Below are positions 37,693 through 47,550 of a DNA stretch of 64,000 bases, piece by piece. Within the stretch, counting starts at the first letter, position 1. Each line of letters begins with the position of its first letter. Below the pieces are notes generated by a model that saw only the letters and a list, made by a program, of their open reading frames with translations, was not told the DNA's origin and did not search any database. A program made the translations under genes and the position numbers. Origin of the DNA: Clostridium drakei (GTDB lineage Bacteria > Bacillota > Clostridia > Clostridiales > Clostridiaceae); the NCBI RefSeq assembly GCF_000633595.2, contig NZ_JIBU02000019.1, forward strand, positions 62,001 to 126,000, in the 5' to 3' direction.

Positions 37693-38520
37693 TTATTTTG
37701 TTAAGTCTTCAACAAATTTTGGTAATACAAAGCAAGCTTTGTGAAGTTTTTTAGTATAATATTTAGTATCTATATCTATAGAATTTGATAAATCAGCAGT
37801 TTCTGGATCATGTTTTTTAGAACCTACAGTAAAACTCCAAAATCCACTTGGGTAAGTAGGTATACCAGCCATAAATAATTTAGTTATAGGAAATACAGCA
37901 TTTGCATCATTATAAACACGCTTTACTACTTCAGGTAAGTAAAAAGGTGTTTCAGTTTGAGCTATAAATATACCGTCTTCAGTTAAGCAATCATATATTT
38001 CTTTGTAAAAGCTTCCTCCAAATAATCCCTCAGCAGCACCAAATGGATCAGTAGAATCAACTATTATTACATCAAATTCATTTTTGTGTTCGTGAACATA
38101 TTTGATTCCATCACCTACGAAGATTTCACATCTTGTATCATCTAATGCACAACTTATTTCAGGAAGAAATCTTTTACATTCATTGATAACTTCTTTATCT
38201 ATTTCGCATAGAACAGCTTTTTCTACTGAAGGGTGTTTTAAAACTTCCCTTATAGCACCACCATCTCCGCCTCCAACTACAAGTACCTTCTTAGGATTTG
38301 GATGAGTGAATAGAGGAATGTGAGCAATCATTTCATGATATACATATTCATCTTTTATAGTTGTTTGAACTATACCATCCAGTAAAAGCATTCTTCCAAA
38401 ACTATATGTATCAACTATAGCTAAGTCTTGGTATTCAGTTTCTTTTCTAACAAGAGTTTCCTTTATTTTGTAGGTCATAGCTGCATTTTCTATTTGACCT
38501 TCTTTTAACCACATATCCAT
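37693..38520 (-). CDS. speE: Spermidine synthase (polyamine aminopropyltransferase)
   Basis: Transfers an aminopropyl group from decarboxylated AdoMet to putrescine. 275 aa. Motifs: [20 protein letters not shown], the nucleotide-binding [23 protein letters not shown], and the catalytic [19 protein letters not shown], followed by QTETPFY. The start at 38520 has GGAGGT 7 nt upstream; the longer frame adds about 25 hydrophobic residues with no site. Together with the decarboxylase at the left edge it suggests spermidine synthesis, although an AdoMet decarboxylase is not in the window. Confidence 0.94.
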   Translation of the reverse strand: MDMWLKEGQIENAAMTYKIKETLVRKETEYQDLAIVDTYSFGRMLLLDGIVQTTIKDEYVYHEMIAHIPLFTHPNPKKVLVVGGGDGGAIREVLKHPSVEKAVLCEIDKEVINECKRFLPEISCALDDTRCEIFVGDGIKYVHEHKNEFDVIIVDSTDPFGAAEGLFGGSFYKEIYDCLTEDGIFIAQTETPFYLPEVVKRVYNDANAVFPITKLFMAGIPTYPSGFWSFTVGSKKHDPETADLSNSIDIDTKYYTKKLHKACFVLPKFVEDLTK

Positions 38521-38658
38521 AATACATACCTCCAAATTAAAAATATCATTTTCGAATCCAGCAAATAATATTATAACAGTGATTTTATAAAATGACAATT
38601 GCTATGTATAAAAATGTATAATGTGGTAAAAATAAATAATAAAAATATAAGAAAAATA

Positions 38659-38685
38659 GGAGGAAAATAATTCCAAATAGAGAAT
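38659..38685 (+). promoter_or_regulatory. Sigma-H-type promoter of the spoIIA operon
   Basis: GGAGGAAAA (38659-38667), 11 nt, AGAGAAT (38679-38685) matches the RnAGGAwWW-N11/12-RnnGAAT sigma-H consensus. In Bacillus and clostridia the spoIIA operon is driven by sigma-H with Spo0A, so the position makes sense. The transcript would have a leader of about 250 nt. Confidence 0.75.
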
Positions 38686-38753
38686 ATTAAATAGGTATGT
38701 GATATAATTTTTAAAGTTATTTCAAAGAAAATTAAAAAATAGAAGGGGGGTAA

Positions 38754-38925
38754 GAGCGTCTTGCTCAGACTGTGCAAATATGCATATACTGTAAATTTAT
38801 TTGAAAATACGATTTACAGTCATACTACAAATCGCCATAAGAGTAGTATGGTAAATTAAAGTTAAAGGAAAGCCTTTAACGCTAAGATTATTTTGGCAAG
38901 TAGATATTATTTAAATTAATCTTAG
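38754..38925 (+). promoter_or_regulatory. Multi-hairpin leader of the spoIIA operon
   Basis: Five consecutive perfect stems precede spoIIAA: GAGC/GCTC (38754-38766), ACTGTAAAT/ATTTACAGT (38788-38820), CATACTAC/GTAGTATG (38821-38850), GTTAAAGG/CCTTTAAC (38861-38880) and CTAAGATTA/TAATCTTAG (38882-38925). None has a terminator-like U tail. The array suggests a structured RNA. No known riboswitch class was recognised. Confidence 0.55.
38761..38859 (+). CDS. Possible 32-codon leader peptide upstream of spoIIAA
   Basis: TTG at 38761 lies 10 nt after an AAGGGGGG run (38743-38750) and opens a 32-codon frame (starts LLRLCKYAYTVNLFENTIYS) that ends at TAA 38857-38859. It spans the second and third leader hairpins. 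No family is recognised. It may be chance or the hairpins may be the real signal, so this is a weak call. Confidence 0.25.
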   Translation: MLRLCKYAYTVNLFENTIYSHTTNRHKSSMVN

Positions 38926-38940
38926 TAGAGCGAAGATAAT

Positions 38941-39276
38941 ATGTATTTGGAATTTGAAAGTAAGGATGATAAGCTTATAGTTCATATGTCTGGAGAATTG
39001 GATCATCATAGTGCAGAGGAAGTAAGAAACAAAATAGATGATAGGTTAGACAGAGATAATATTGGAAAGTTAATAATGGATTTTGCAGATGTGAATTTTA
39101 TGGATAGTTCAGGGATTGGTGTAGTTATTGGTAGATACAAAAAATTGATGTCTAAAAAAGGAATTATATGTATTACAAAAGCTGGGGGATCAGTAAAAAG
39201 GGTATTTGAGTTATCTGGAATATTTAAAATAATCAAGTTTTACAAAAATATTGAAGAAGCAGTTGAAAATATATAA
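38941..39276 (+). CDS. spoIIAA: Anti-sigma F factor antagonist SpoIIAA
   Basis: STAS-domain protein, 111 aa. In its unphosphorylated form it binds SpoIIAB and releases sigma-F in the forespore. The phosphorylation site is in FMDSSGIG (Ser57 by position, matching the conserved second serine). It is first in the canonical operon with spoIIAB 15 bp downstream. The ribosome binding site is weak (AGAGCGAAG), unlike most genes here, which could allow leader-dependent translation. Confidence 0.96.
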   Translation: MYLEFESKDDKLIVHMSGELDHHSAEEVRNKIDDRLDRDNIGKLIMDFADVNFMDSSGIGVVIGRYKKLMSKKGIICITKAGGSVKRVFELSGIFKIIKFYKNIEEAVENI

Positions 39277-39291
39277 CGGGGGGATTAAAAA

Positions 39292-39720
39292 ATGTATGAT
39301 AACATGATGAAAATAGAATTTGTAAGTAAATCAGAAAATGAAAGTTTTGCAAGAGTTGCAGTAGCAGCGTTTGCATCACAGCTTGATCCTACCATAGAAG
39401 AGATAGCAGATGTAAAAACTGCAATATCAGAAGCAGTAACTAATTCTATTATTCATGGTTATGAAAAAGGAGAAGGTATAGTAAAAATCCAGGCTTATAT
39501 TAAAGAAAAAGAGTTTACAGTAATAGTTGAGGATGAAGGAGCAGGTATAGAAAATATAGAGCTTGCTATGCAGCCATTGTATACATCAAGACCAGATTTA
39601 GAGAGGTCTGGTATGGGTTTCACAGTAATGGAAACATTTATGGATGGTCTAGAAGTATATTCTGAGAAAAATAAAGGGACAAGATTAATAATGAAGAAAG
39701 TTTTTAAATCTTTAAGTTAG
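39292..39720 (+). CDS. spoIIAB: Anti-sigma F factor/serine kinase SpoIIAB
   Basis: GHKL-type kinase of 142 aa that holds sigma-F inactive and phosphorylates SpoIIAA. N box [16 protein letters not shown]1 box VEDEGAGI, and G2-like [10 protein letters not shown] are intact. Start behind AACGGGGGGA. Its TAG stop directly precedes sigF, so the two are translationally coupled. Confidence 0.96.
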   Translation: MYDNMMKIEFVSKSENESFARVAVAAFASQLDPTIEEIADVKTAISEAVTNSIIHGYEKGEGIVKIQAYIKEKEFTVIVEDEGAGIENIELAMQPLYTSRPDLERSGMGFTVMETFMDGLEVYSEKNKGTRLIMKKVFKSLS

Positions 39721-39729
39721 GTGAATAAT

Positions 39730-40485
39730 ATGGGTGAAGAAGCATTAAAAAAAGCAAATTATAATTATGAGGACAATTTGGAACTCATAAAGTATGCTAG
39801 AAATGGGAATAAAGATGCATTAAATAAGTTAATAGAAGTTAACTTGCCTTTAGTTTCTGCTATTAGTAAAAAGTTTTTAAATAGGGGATATGAATATGAA
39901 GATATATTTCAAATAGGATGTATGGGCTTAGTTAAAGCTGTTAATAATTTTGATGAAAAATATAACGTAAAATTTTCTACTTATGCAGTACCTATGATTT
40001 TAGGAGAAATAAAAAGGTTTATAAGAGATGATGGTATGATAAAGGTAAGTAGAAGTGTGAAAAACACTGCGAAAAAACTTCATTATGCAAAGGAGGCTTT
40101 AACAAAACAGATTAGCAGGGATCCAACTATTGAAGAGTTATCTGAGTATTCAGGGATAGGTGTAGAAGAAATTATATTTGCTATGGAATCTTCTAATAGT
40201 CTTCAATATTTATATGATACTATACATCAAGATGATGGTGCACCTGTTCTACTTATTGACAAATTAAGTGAAAGTAGTGATAGAGATAGTGAAATGGTGG
40301 ACAGAATAGCACTGAAGGAAGCCTTGAAAAATTTAGATGTGAAATCAAGACAAATTATTATGCTTAGATATTTTAAGGATAAAACTCAAATACAAGTAGC
40401 AAAAATGCTTGGAATAAGTCAAGTACAAGTTTCAAGAATTGAAAAAAAAGTTCTGAAAGTAATGAGAGAAAATTTAAGTGGATAG
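39730..40485 (+). CDS. sigF: RNA polymerase sigma-F factor
   Basis: Forespore-specific sporulation sigma factor, 251 aa. Region 2 (NLPLVSAISKKFLNRGYEYE through FSTYAVPMILGEIKRFIRDD) and region 4 with its helix-turn-helix (TQIQVAKMLGISQVQVSRIE) are complete. I prefer the ATG at 39730, served by TTAGGTGA. The GTG at 39721 immediately follows the spoIIAB stop codon and has no upstream site. It is the last gene of the operon, closed by a terminator. Confidence 0.96.
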   Translation: MGEEALKKANYNYEDNLELIKYARNGNKDALNKLIEVNLPLVSAISKKFLNRGYEYEDIFQIGCMGLVKAVNNFDEKYNVKFSTYAVPMILGEIKRFIRDDGMIKVSRSVKNTAKKLHYAKEALTKQISRDPTIEELSEYSGIGVEEIIFAMESSNSLQYLYDTIHQDDGAPVLLIDKLSESSDRDSEMVDRIALKEALKNLDVKSRQIIMLRYFKDKTQIQVAKMLGISQVQVSRIEKKVLKVMRENLSG

Positions 40486-40517
40486 GATACAATGTTGTAT
40501 CCTATTTTCTATTTTAA
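40482..40517 (+). terminator. Terminator of the spoIIA operon
   Basis: ATAGGATACAA/TTGTATCCTAT perfect stem overlapping the sigF stop codon, then TTTTCTATTTT. Confidence 0.88.
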
Positions 40518-40582
40518 TAGACACTAAAAATGTTGTATTTTTAAATGATTGCTTGTTATGATAGTAATAGAAAAAAGAAAGT

Positions 40583-40619
40583 TAATTTCAAAAAAAATAA
40601 AAGCGAAATATTCGCTTTT
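40583..40619 (-). terminator. Terminator of the penicillin-binding protein gene
   Basis: On minus, AAAAGCGAA/TTCGCTTTT with a 3-nt loop followed by ATTTTTTTTG; it starts at the stop codon. Confidence 0.88.
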
Positions 40620-42990
40620 AATTTATTATAGTAGGTTTTTTAGGATTTATAACATTACTTCCATTGCTATTGGGGTCTGTGTTAGTATTAGGTGTATTAG
40701 TGTTTTCATTATTAGGTTCAGTACCATTATTAGTATTGTTATTGTTAGTATTGTCTGTAGTATTATTATTTTTATTGTTATCTGCAGGTTTATTATTTGT
40801 ATTGTTTTTATCTTTATTATCATCATGATTAAAAAAAGGATTATTTTTAAAACCAGAGTGTGAATAATTACAATACTGTGAAGGCTCTGTACCTTGTATA
40901 AAGAACTCATTATAAGTTTTATTCCCTGTAGGATCGCCATAACATGAAGATGTAGCTAATTTGCCAGAATCTTGACAAATGTTTGCGGTAGTAACTCCAG
41001 ATGGCATTTGTACATCAGTTGCAGATAGATTTTCATGTGCTGGCTGCATTATAGCACTCCATATAGCAGCTGCCTTATTACTTGAACCATTTTCACAAAC
41101 AGAGGCATCATCATTACCTATCCATACAGCAGCTGAATAGTAAGGAGTAAGTCCACAGAACCAAAAATTTTTATTATCTCCAGAAGTACCAGTTTTACCT
41201 CTTACAGGCATGCTTCCGAAATTAGCACTTGTGCCTGTTCCGCCAGGACTTACAGGTCCTTTTAATAAGTCATACATTATATATGCGCTTTCTGGTGAAA
41301 GTACTTTTCTTGTTGAAGTTTTGTTTTCTAAAATTGATTTACCATTTCTATCCAAAACCTTAGTGTAAAGTTTTGGAGCGGTATAATTACCATTGTTTCC
41401 AAAAACACCATAAGCTGCAGACATAGTTAATGGGTTGGTACCACGGTGTAATTCTCCTAGAGATAAGGCAGCTATACTTGATTTATCATGAGCATCTAAT
41501 GTTAAACCAAATTTTTCACCATATTCAATACCTGTTTTTAAACCAATTAGGTCTTCTAGCTTTACAGCTACTAAGTTTCTTGATTTAGCTATTGCAGTTC
41601 TTATAGTAATATTGCCCATAAATGATCTATCATCATCTTGTGGATTGTAAGGATCTCCATTAGAAGCATATTTTTGAGCAAGATCATTTGATAGTGGAGA
41701 GTCATCTATAACAGTAGCTGCTGTGCTTTGTTTTGAATCAATACTAGGAGCATATACTGTTAAAGGTTTTATACTGGATCCAGAAGGCCTTAAATAATTA
41801 TCAGAAGCAGCTCTATTAAAGGATCTAGGAGGTTGATCGCCTCTTCCTCCAACAATTGCTTTTACTTCTCCAGAATGATAATCCATAACTACTGCTGCAG
41901 CTTGAGGTTGGGTTATACCGTTTTTATCTGAAGAAGCACCAATTATACTATCTGAATTTATAGCACTTACAGTGCTTGCTTGTATATCTCTATCCATTGA
42001 GGTATATATTTTTAATCCACCATACATAAGAAGATGTTGCACTTCAGTATCAGTATAATGATATTGCCTTTTCAAATCTTTTTTTATTTGATCTATGGCT
42101 GGTAGAGTATACCACTCAAAATTAAGTTTGTTGCTAATTTGAGTCTGAGGTTGGAAAGCAAGCTTTTTATTGTTTAAATCATTTATAGCATTATTAAATT
42201 GTTCCTCATTTATATATCCGTTTTCATACATCTTTTTTAACACAGTTCCAGTTCTATTTAAGTAAACTGAAGGATTTTTTTTCGCAGAAGTAGAAAAGGG
42301 ATAGTACACAGAAGGACTTTGTGGCATTCCTGCAATAAAAGCACATTCAACTAAACTTAAATCCTTTGATTTTTTGTTAAAATATTGTTCAGAAGCTGCT
42401 TCTACACCATATGCTCTTCCACCTAAATATATTGTGTTCATATAGGCTTCAAGTATTTGATCTTTACTTAATTCTTTTTCGAGTTGTATTGCTAAATACA
42501 TCTCTTGAAGTTTCCTCTTAAAGGTTACTTCAGAGGATAAAAGTGTGTTTTTAAGTAATTGCTGAGTTATGGTAGAAGCTCCTTGTACTCCAGATTGCCT
42601 TTTAATTTTATTTTTTACATCTATAAGTGCTACCCCTGCTATTCTTTTTAAATCTATACCGCCATGTTTGTAGAATCTTTCATCTTCTATACTTACAAAG
42701 GCATTTTTCAAATCTTGAGGTATGTCTTTATTCTTTATAACAGTTCTTTGTTCGTTTGTTACAACTACATCCATGAACTGATTTTTGTTGTCATATAAAA
42801 TAGATGGTTCATTTAAAGTTAGAATTTGTTTTACATCTAATGGAGGAGCATTTTGTATTATAGCTAAAATTACTCCAAAACAGGCAACAGATGCTAATAT
42901 AAATAAACTTAATATAGTAATCAGCGTAGTCTTAAAAGCATTTTTCGAACGAGTCTTTTTCGAAACAGCTTTTTTCGGCCTTTTGCTCAT
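40618..42990 (-). CDS. Class A penicillin-binding protein (PBP1A/1B type)
   Basis: Bifunctional peptidoglycan synthase, 790 aa, with one N-terminal membrane anchor (about 20-46). GT51 motifs: [10 protein letters not shown] (catalytic Glu102), [13 protein letters not shown] (136-148), [18 protein letters not shown], and [15 protein letters not shown]. Transpeptidase motifs: SSIK (Ser405, Lys408), SRN (470-472) and KTGTSGD (599-605). The last ~70 residues are low-complexity Asn/Thr/Pro ([19 protein letters not shown] onward). Start behind AAGGAGGACAACT. Located outside the membrane, it polymerises and cross-links glycan strands. Confidence 0.95.
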   Translation of the reverse strand: MSKRPKKAVSKKTRSKNAFKTTLITILSLFILASVACFGVILAIIQNAPPLDVKQILTLNEPSILYDNKNQFMDVVVTNEQRTVIKNKDIPQDLKNAFVSIEDERFYKHGGIDLKRIAGVALIDVKNKIKRQSGVQGASTITQQLLKNTLLSSEVTFKRKLQEMYLAIQLEKELSKDQILEAYMNTIYLGGRAYGVEAASEQYFNKKSKDLSLVECAFIAGMPQSPSVYYPFSTSAKKNPSVYLNRTGTVLKKMYENGYINEEQFNNAINDLNNKKLAFQPQTQISNKLNFEWYTLPAIDQIKKDLKRQYHYTDTEVQHLLMYGGLKIYTSMDRDIQASTVSAINSDSIIGASSDKNGITQPQAAAVVMDYHSGEVKAIVGGRGDQPPRSFNRAASDNYLRPSGSSIKPLTVYAPSIDSKQSTAATVIDDSPLSNDLAQKYASNGDPYNPQDDDRSFMGNITIRTAIAKSRNLVAVKLEDLIGLKTGIEYGEKFGLTLDAHDKSSIAALSLGELHRGTNPLTMSAAYGVFGNNGNYTAPKLYTKVLDRNGKSILENKTSTRKVLSPESAYIMYDLLKGPVSPGGTGTSANFGSMPVRGKTGTSGDNKNFWFCGLTPYYSAAVWIGNDDASVCENGSSNKAAAIWSAIMQPAHENLSATDVQMPSGVTTANICQDSGKLATSSCYGDPTGNKTYNEFFIQGTEPSQYCNYSHSGFKNNPFFNHDDNKDKNNTNNKPADNNKNNNTTDNTNNNNTNNGTEPNNENTNTPNTNTDPNSNGSNVINPKKPTIIN

Positions 42991-43439
42991 AGTTGTCCTC
43001 CTTAATTCTTAGTTTTAAAATTAATAATTTTAAATTATTATAACATAAATTAAAATATTAATGAAATATAACTTTAATTTAGAAAAAAAATACATTTAAG
43101 TTATTTTTAGACTTAGATAGAGTTTAATTAAAAGGAATATTTCTCTACATATGAGTCAATGAAACTATGCAAGTTATATATTATACTTTTTTTAATAATT
43201 ATACTAGATATTATATCAATAATATTGTTAACAAATTGATAATACAAATATATTAATTATGTAAGAATATAACGATGGTGATGATAGTTACGATAAAGAC
43301 AGATGTGTTAAAAAATAAGTACCTACTTTTGAGATAATAATTTATGAGATTATAGATGTTATTAATTTATGATTAGATAATATAAGTTTTAAACTTATAA
43401 ATAGTGAATAGATATGATATAAACATATTCTTTAGTTAT

Positions 43440-43572
43440 TTAGTTAAGAGTTAAGAAAACTTTGATTTATGATAAAATAAAAATAAAATTCACGTTAGCG
43501 AATTTTTGTTCATTATTTTTAAAATTATTAATGATAAATAATTTGATTTATTAATTCTTAACTCTTAATTAA
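43440..43572. repeat. Small inverted-repeat element with TTAAGAGTTAAGAA ends
   Basis: 18-bp terminal inverted repeats (43440-43457 and 43555-43572, 17 of 18 matching) flank 97 bp that hold the hpt terminator hairpin. A related TTAAGAGTTAA-bounded piece lies at 57654-57730. It looks MITE-like. The rest of the 615-bp gap 42991-43605 is A/T-rich and shows no gene. Confidence 0.55.
43485..43506 (-). terminator. Possible terminator of hpt
   Basis: On minus, AAAATTC/GAATTTT stem with an 8-nt loop followed by ATTTTTATTTT, about 100 nt past the hpt stop codon. Confidence 0.6.
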
Positions 43573-43605
43573 AAAAGAAAATTCAAATCTTAAATTATAA
43601 AATTT

Positions 43606-44127
43606 TTATTCCCAATTGAATACATATGGAATGTTTCTGTAATAGTCTCCATAATTTAATCCATAACCTGCTACAAATACATCAGGAATTTCAAAGCAAC
43701 AAAAATCAGGTTTTAATTCTAATTTTCTTCTTTCAGGTTTATCTAAAAGAACACAACATTTAACACTAGTAGCACCTAAAGCTTTTATATGTCCTATTAC
43801 GAAATCCATTGTTATACCTGTATCAATTATATCATCTACAATAAGGACATCGCAGCCTTTAATATCATCTTGAATGTCATTTACAACTTTTACACATCCA
43901 GAAGAAACTTCAGAATGGCCATAACTTGAAGTTGTCATAAAGCCTATTTTTGTAGGAAGATCTATTTCTCTCACTATATCTGCAGCGAATATAAAACTTC
44001 CTCTTAAAAGCGATAAAACATAAAGATTTTTATCTTTATATTCTTTAGTTATATCTTTACCTAATTCATGTATCCTGTCAGCTATTTTTTCTTTACTGAT
44101 TAGTATTTTTTTAATTTTGTCTTCCAT
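43606..44127 (-). CDS. hpt: Hypoxanthine phosphoribosyltransferase
   Basis: Purine salvage enzyme that joins hypoxanthine or guanine to PRPP. 173 aa, usual length. The PRPP-binding motif DVLIVDDIIDTGITM is present, together with the flexible-loop segment TTSYGHSEVSSG and the C-terminal PDVFVAGYGLNYGDYYRNIP. Start behind GGAGGATC. Monocistronic as far as visible. Confidence 0.95.
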   Translation of the reverse strand: MEDKIKKILISKEKIADRIHELGKDITKEYKDKNLYVLSLLRGSFIFAADIVREIDLPTKIGFMTTSSYGHSEVSSGCVKVVNDIQDDIKGCDVLIVDDIIDTGITMDFVIGHIKALGATSVKCCVLLDKPERRKLELKPDFCCFEIPDVFVAGYGLNYGDYYRNIPYVFNWE

Positions 44128-44368
44128 TATGATCCTCCAACCCTATACATATTTACAACGTTGATTTTATAGTATAAAATTATATGAAAGTTGTCAAGTA
44201 AAAGCATATATTACTAAGTTTGTAATTTAAGAATTATGCTATGCAATGTGTTTTTATTATGAATTACAGCTGTATTATTAGAATTAAGTAAAAGAAATGC
44301 TTATATAAATGATAATTAAAGGATAAGTTTATAATTTGTAGAAATAATAAGATTATGGAGTGATGAAT

Positions 44369-46147
44369 ATGATATATGGAAATATAGAAGGTATTAAAAG
44401 TTCTATATTAGTAAGATTAGATAAAGTTTATGAAATGAAAATGCCTAAGGATAGTGTTTGTACTCAAGAATTAATAGAATTATTATGTGATGTTACAACA
44501 TATCTTAACAGAGAAGTTAGTGTAGGGATAAACAGAAAAGGAGTAGTTATAAGTGTAGCTATAGGTGACAGCAGTACTGTAGAAATTCCTGAAATAGATA
44601 TAAAAGAAAGAAAGTTATCACAGGTTAGAATAATACACACCCATCCAAATGGTAATTCAAGACTTTCAGCTATAGATATATCTGCCCTCATAAAGCTTAA
44701 ATTGGATTGTATTGTTGCCATTGGAGTTGATGATAGTAAGTATACAGATATGACTTTAGGATTTTGCGGTATAGAAAATGATTTATTTGTAGCGGAATCA
44801 ACAAAACCTCTTAACATAGATGATGGAATTAAATTTAATATATTAGATAGAATAAAATATATTGAAGACATAATAAAGGATGAAAATATAATAGATGATG
44901 ATAGTGAAAGAGCTATTTTGGTTGGAGTGGAAAGTGAAGAAAGTATAGATGAGCTTGAAGAACTTGCTAAAGCATGTAATGTAAAGGTTGTTCATAAAGT
45001 TCTACAAAAAAGAAATGTAATTGATAGTGCTTTTTATGTAGGTAAGGGAAAGGTTGATGAAATAGCGCTTTTAAGGCAGGGATATTCTGCTAATGTTATC
45101 ATTTTTGATGATGAACTTTCAGCCTCACAGGTAAGAAATTTAGAAGAAAACATAGGAGCAAAGGTTATAGATAGAACAACATTGATACTTGAAATTTTTG
45201 CAACTAGAGCAAGAAGCAGAGAAGCAAAAATACAAGTAGAACTTGCACAATTGAAATACAGATTACCAAGGCTATCTGGGCTTGGAACAGTACTTTCTAG
45301 AACAGGTGGAGGTATAGGAACTAAAGGTCCAGGAGAGAAAAAGCTTGAGACAGATAAAAGACATATAAGAGAAAAAATATATGATTTGATTAAGGAATTA
45401 AAGAAAATAAAGCAAGTAAGAGAAACTCAAAGGGAAAGAAGAAATGAATTACCAAAGGTCTCTTTAGTTGGATACACAAATGCAGGAAAATCTACTTTAA
45501 GAAACAAGCTATGTGAAATTGCCATACCTAAGGAGGCTATTCATAAGGAAAAGGTTTTTGAAGCTGATATGCTTTTTGCAACATTAGATATAACTACCAG
45601 AGCTATAGAACTTTCAGATAGTAGAATAATTACTGTAACAGATACAGTTGGGTTTATCAGAAAGCTTCCTCATGATTTGGTAGAGGCATTCAAATCTACA
45701 CTCGAAGAAGTTATTTATTCAGATTTGCTTTTACATGTAGTAGACATATCTTCAGATTATGCGGAAGAACAAATAGGTGCAGTAAATAACGTTCTTGAGC
45801 AACTAGGAGTAAATAACAAGCCTATGATGTTAGTGTTAAATAAGATTGATAAAGCACCTAAGGAGAGAATAGAAGAAATAAAAGAGAAATATAACAAAAT
45901 AGAAATTGTATGTATTTCTGCAAAGCAAGAGTATAATTTGGATTTATTGCTTAAGGAAGTAAGTGAATTTTTACCATATACATTAAAAGAGGCAGAATAC
46001 CTTATACCTTATACAGAGCAAGCTATGGTAGCATTTTTACATAGAAATTCAAAGGTTAAGAATGAAGAATATAGGGAAGATGGAACATATATATGTGCTT
46101 TAGCAGATGATGAAGTTTACAATAGATGTGAAAAATATATGATTTAA
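44369..46147 (+). CDS. hflX: GTPase HflX with N-terminal JAMM/RadC-like domain
   Basis: 592 aa, well over the ~400-430 aa of classical HflX. Residues ~185-590 are HflX: the ribosome-binding glycine-rich region ([27 protein letters not shown]) and the G domain with G1 GYTNAGKST (368-376), G3 DTVGF (425-429) and G4 NKID (491-494). Residues ~30-135 carry a JAMM-like arrangement: Glu49, H90-T-H92-P, Ser100 and Asp103, similar to RadC/JAB proteins. HflX rescues or recycles stalled ribosomes; the extra domain could add a metal-dependent peptidase or binding role (inference). Start 44369 is 8 nt from GGAG; earlier GTG/ATG codons lack spacing. Confidence 0.9.
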   Translation: MIYGNIEGIKSSILVRLDKVYEMKMPKDSVCTQELIELLCDVTTYLNREVSVGINRKGVVISVAIGDSSTVEIPEIDIKERKLSQVRIIHTHPNGNSRLSAIDISALIKLKLDCIVAIGVDDSKYTDMTLGFCGIENDLFVAESTKPLNIDDGIKFNILDRIKYIEDIIKDENIIDDDSERAILVGVESEESIDELEELAKACNVKVVHKVLQKRNVIDSAFYVGKGKVDEIALLRQGYSANVIIFDDELSASQVRNLEENIGAKVIDRTTLILEIFATRARSREAKIQVELAQLKYRLPRLSGLGTVLSRTGGGIGTKGPGEKKLETDKRHIREKIYDLIKELKKIKQVRETQRERRNELPKVSLVGYTNAGKSTLRNKLCEIAIPKEAIHKEKVFEADMLFATLDITTRAIELSDSRIITVTDTVGFIRKLPHDLVEAFKSTLEEVIYSDLLLHVVDISSDYAEEQIGAVNNVLEQLGVNNKPMMLVLNKIDKAPKERIEEIKEKYNKIEIVCISAKQEYNLDLLLKEVSEFLPYTLKEAEYLIPYTEQAMVAFLHRNSKVKNEEYREDGTYICALADDEVYNRCEKYMI

Positions 46148-46179
46148 ATAAAAATATATCAAATGGAGAGTGAAAGTTA

Positions 46180-46401
46180 TTGGAGAAGGTATGTCCTATA
46201 TGTAATGGATTAAGTATGATAAATTTACAATGTGAAAAATGTAAAGGTACTATGAAGGATATGGGAAGAGTACAAGAGTATACAGATTCTTATGCAGGCC
46301 AGTTGGATATAAATGATGGAATTGATTATTGTATGCATTTATTTAAATGTATAGAATGCAATAGTATAAAAAGAATAAAAATTTCTAAAATTAATCTATA
46401 A
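46180..46401 (+). CDS. Small zinc-ribbon-like protein
   Basis: 73-aa protein of unknown function. It has CPIC (Cys5, Cys8), CEKC (Cys18, Cys21) and a later CIEC pair, suggesting one or two zinc sites. TTG start behind GGAGAGTGA. It lies 32 bp downstream of hflX, so it is probably cotranscribed. Confidence 0.75.
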   Translation: MEKVCPICNGLSMINLQCEKCKGTMKDMGRVQEYTDSYAGQLDINDGIDYCMHLFKCIECNSIKRIKISKINL

Positions 46402-46419
46402 ATATTTAAACAAATTATT

Positions 46420-46434
46420 CAGAAACGTTTTCTG
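46420..46434 (+). promoter_or_regulatory. Imperfect palindrome resembling a cre site
   Basis: CAGAAACGTTTTCTG lies just upstream of the predicted -35. It keeps the central CG and the TTTTC half of CcpA sites but mismatches the outer positions, so this is a weak match. Confidence 0.3.
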
Positions 46435-46437
46435 GTA

Positions 46438-46467
46438 TTGTAATTATACTGAAATTTATTATATAAT
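46438..46467 (+). promoter_or_regulatory. SigA-type promoter for the nucleotidyltransferase-like gene
   Basis: TTGTAA, 18-nt spacer, TATAAT, about 85 nt before the start codon at 46552. Confidence 0.6.
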
Positions 46468-46551
46468 AAGAAAAAAATTAAATTTTTATTAAATTCTAAT
46501 TTAATTAACTTTTTTGATTTTACTAATTTTTAAAGGGGTGTTATATATCAA

Positions 46552-47448
46552 ATGGAAAAAAGTATTTTACAATATCAGAAAGCGTTTAATAATATAATTG
46601 AAAGATTAAAATCGAATGATTCAGCACTTGCAGTTATGGTATTTGGAAGTATGGTTACTGGTGACTTATGGGATGAATCCGATATAGATCTTTTTGTCAT
46701 ATTAGACAAGAAACATCCGGATATAGAAAATATATATACAGAAGAAAAAGAAGTTCCAGTTCATATCAAATTAATGAGCAAGAGTAAGTTTCTGCAAATA
46801 TGTGAAGAAGATTTGAAAGGTGGATTCATACACAGAATACTTGCTTCATCCAGACTTGTATTTTCTAAAGACATACAAATTACTACTAAATACGACAATG
46901 GAAGGTACTATCCTGATTTGGATAGAGAAATATGGAATATGGTATATTTGGGAAATTTGTTAAAAAGTTTAGGCGTATGCAAAAAGTATTTGCACAATGA
47001 TAGTATATATACAGCATATATTGCTGCTGTGCGCTGTGTGGAAGAATATGCAAAACTTTATGTGAATTTTTCAGGATATATGATAAGTAAAGATGCAGTT
47101 ACTATGGCTATTAATTTAAATGATGATTTTAATAAATGCGTGGATCAGTTATTTTTTCATGAAGCTAATAAAGAAGAAACTATAAATTATATTTTAGACT
47201 ATTTACAAAAGAATGTAGATGGTTCTATAAGAAATGTGAGTAATGTATTATTAAATTACATGCGAGAAAAAGACAGTTTCTTAAGTGCTGAAAACATAAA
47301 GAACGATAAATTGTTTTATAATTATGAAATAAATATGGAAGAAATATTAGATAAACTTTGGAGAAAAAAATTAATAAAAAGAGAGAGTAGAGATTATAAA
47401 AGCGAAAAAGGAGAAATTTTATTTAAGGAAAATGTATACTTTATATAA
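46552..47448 (+). CDS. Nucleotidyltransferase-domain protein (MNT/aminoglycoside-type), function unknown
   Basis: 298 aa. The N-terminal domain has the pol-beta nucleotidyltransferase motif VFGSMVTGDLWDESDIDLFV (GS-x-SDxD), with the third acidic residue plausibly near VPVHIKLM. The C-terminal ~170 residues are helical (HEPN-like in character: AAVRCVEEYAKLYV), suggesting a substrate-binding helical region as in kanamycin nucleotidyltransferases. It could modify a small molecule, protein or RNA. ATG behind AAAGGGGTG. A terminator follows. Confidence 0.8.
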   Translation: MEKSILQYQKAFNNIIERLKSNDSALAVMVFGSMVTGDLWDESDIDLFVILDKKHPDIENIYTEEKEVPVHIKLMSKSKFLQICEEDLKGGFIHRILASSRLVFSKDIQITTKYDNGRYYPDLDREIWNMVYLGNLLKSLGVCKKYLHNDSIYTAYIAAVRCVEEYAKLYVNFSGYMISKDAVTMAINLNDDFNKCVDQLFFHEANKEETINYILDYLQKNVDGSIRNVSNVLLNYMREKDSFLSAENIKNDKLFYNYEINMEEILDKLWRKKLIKRESRDYKSEKGEILFKENVYFI

Positions 47449-47469
47449 AATTTTATTATTAGAGAATGC

Positions 47470-47520
47470 ATAAACGAACTTAAGTTTTAGGTAAAGAGAA
47501 ATTTAAGTTCGTTTATTTTT
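47470..47520 (+). terminator. Terminator after the nucleotidyltransferase-like gene
   Basis: ATAAACGAACTTAA pairs with TTAAGTTCGTTTAT across an 18-nt loop, followed by T5. Confidence 0.82.
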
Positions 47521-47550
47521 CATTATATGAAATTATAAGGAAGTGTCATT

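Noticed and set aside
38700-38940. Cyclic-di-GMP riboswitch in the spoIIA leader
   Set aside because: The conserved GEMM core sequences are not present.
44464-44871. 135-codon minus-strand frame inside hflX
   Set aside because: It is a shadow of the JAMM-like region, with no ribosome binding site.
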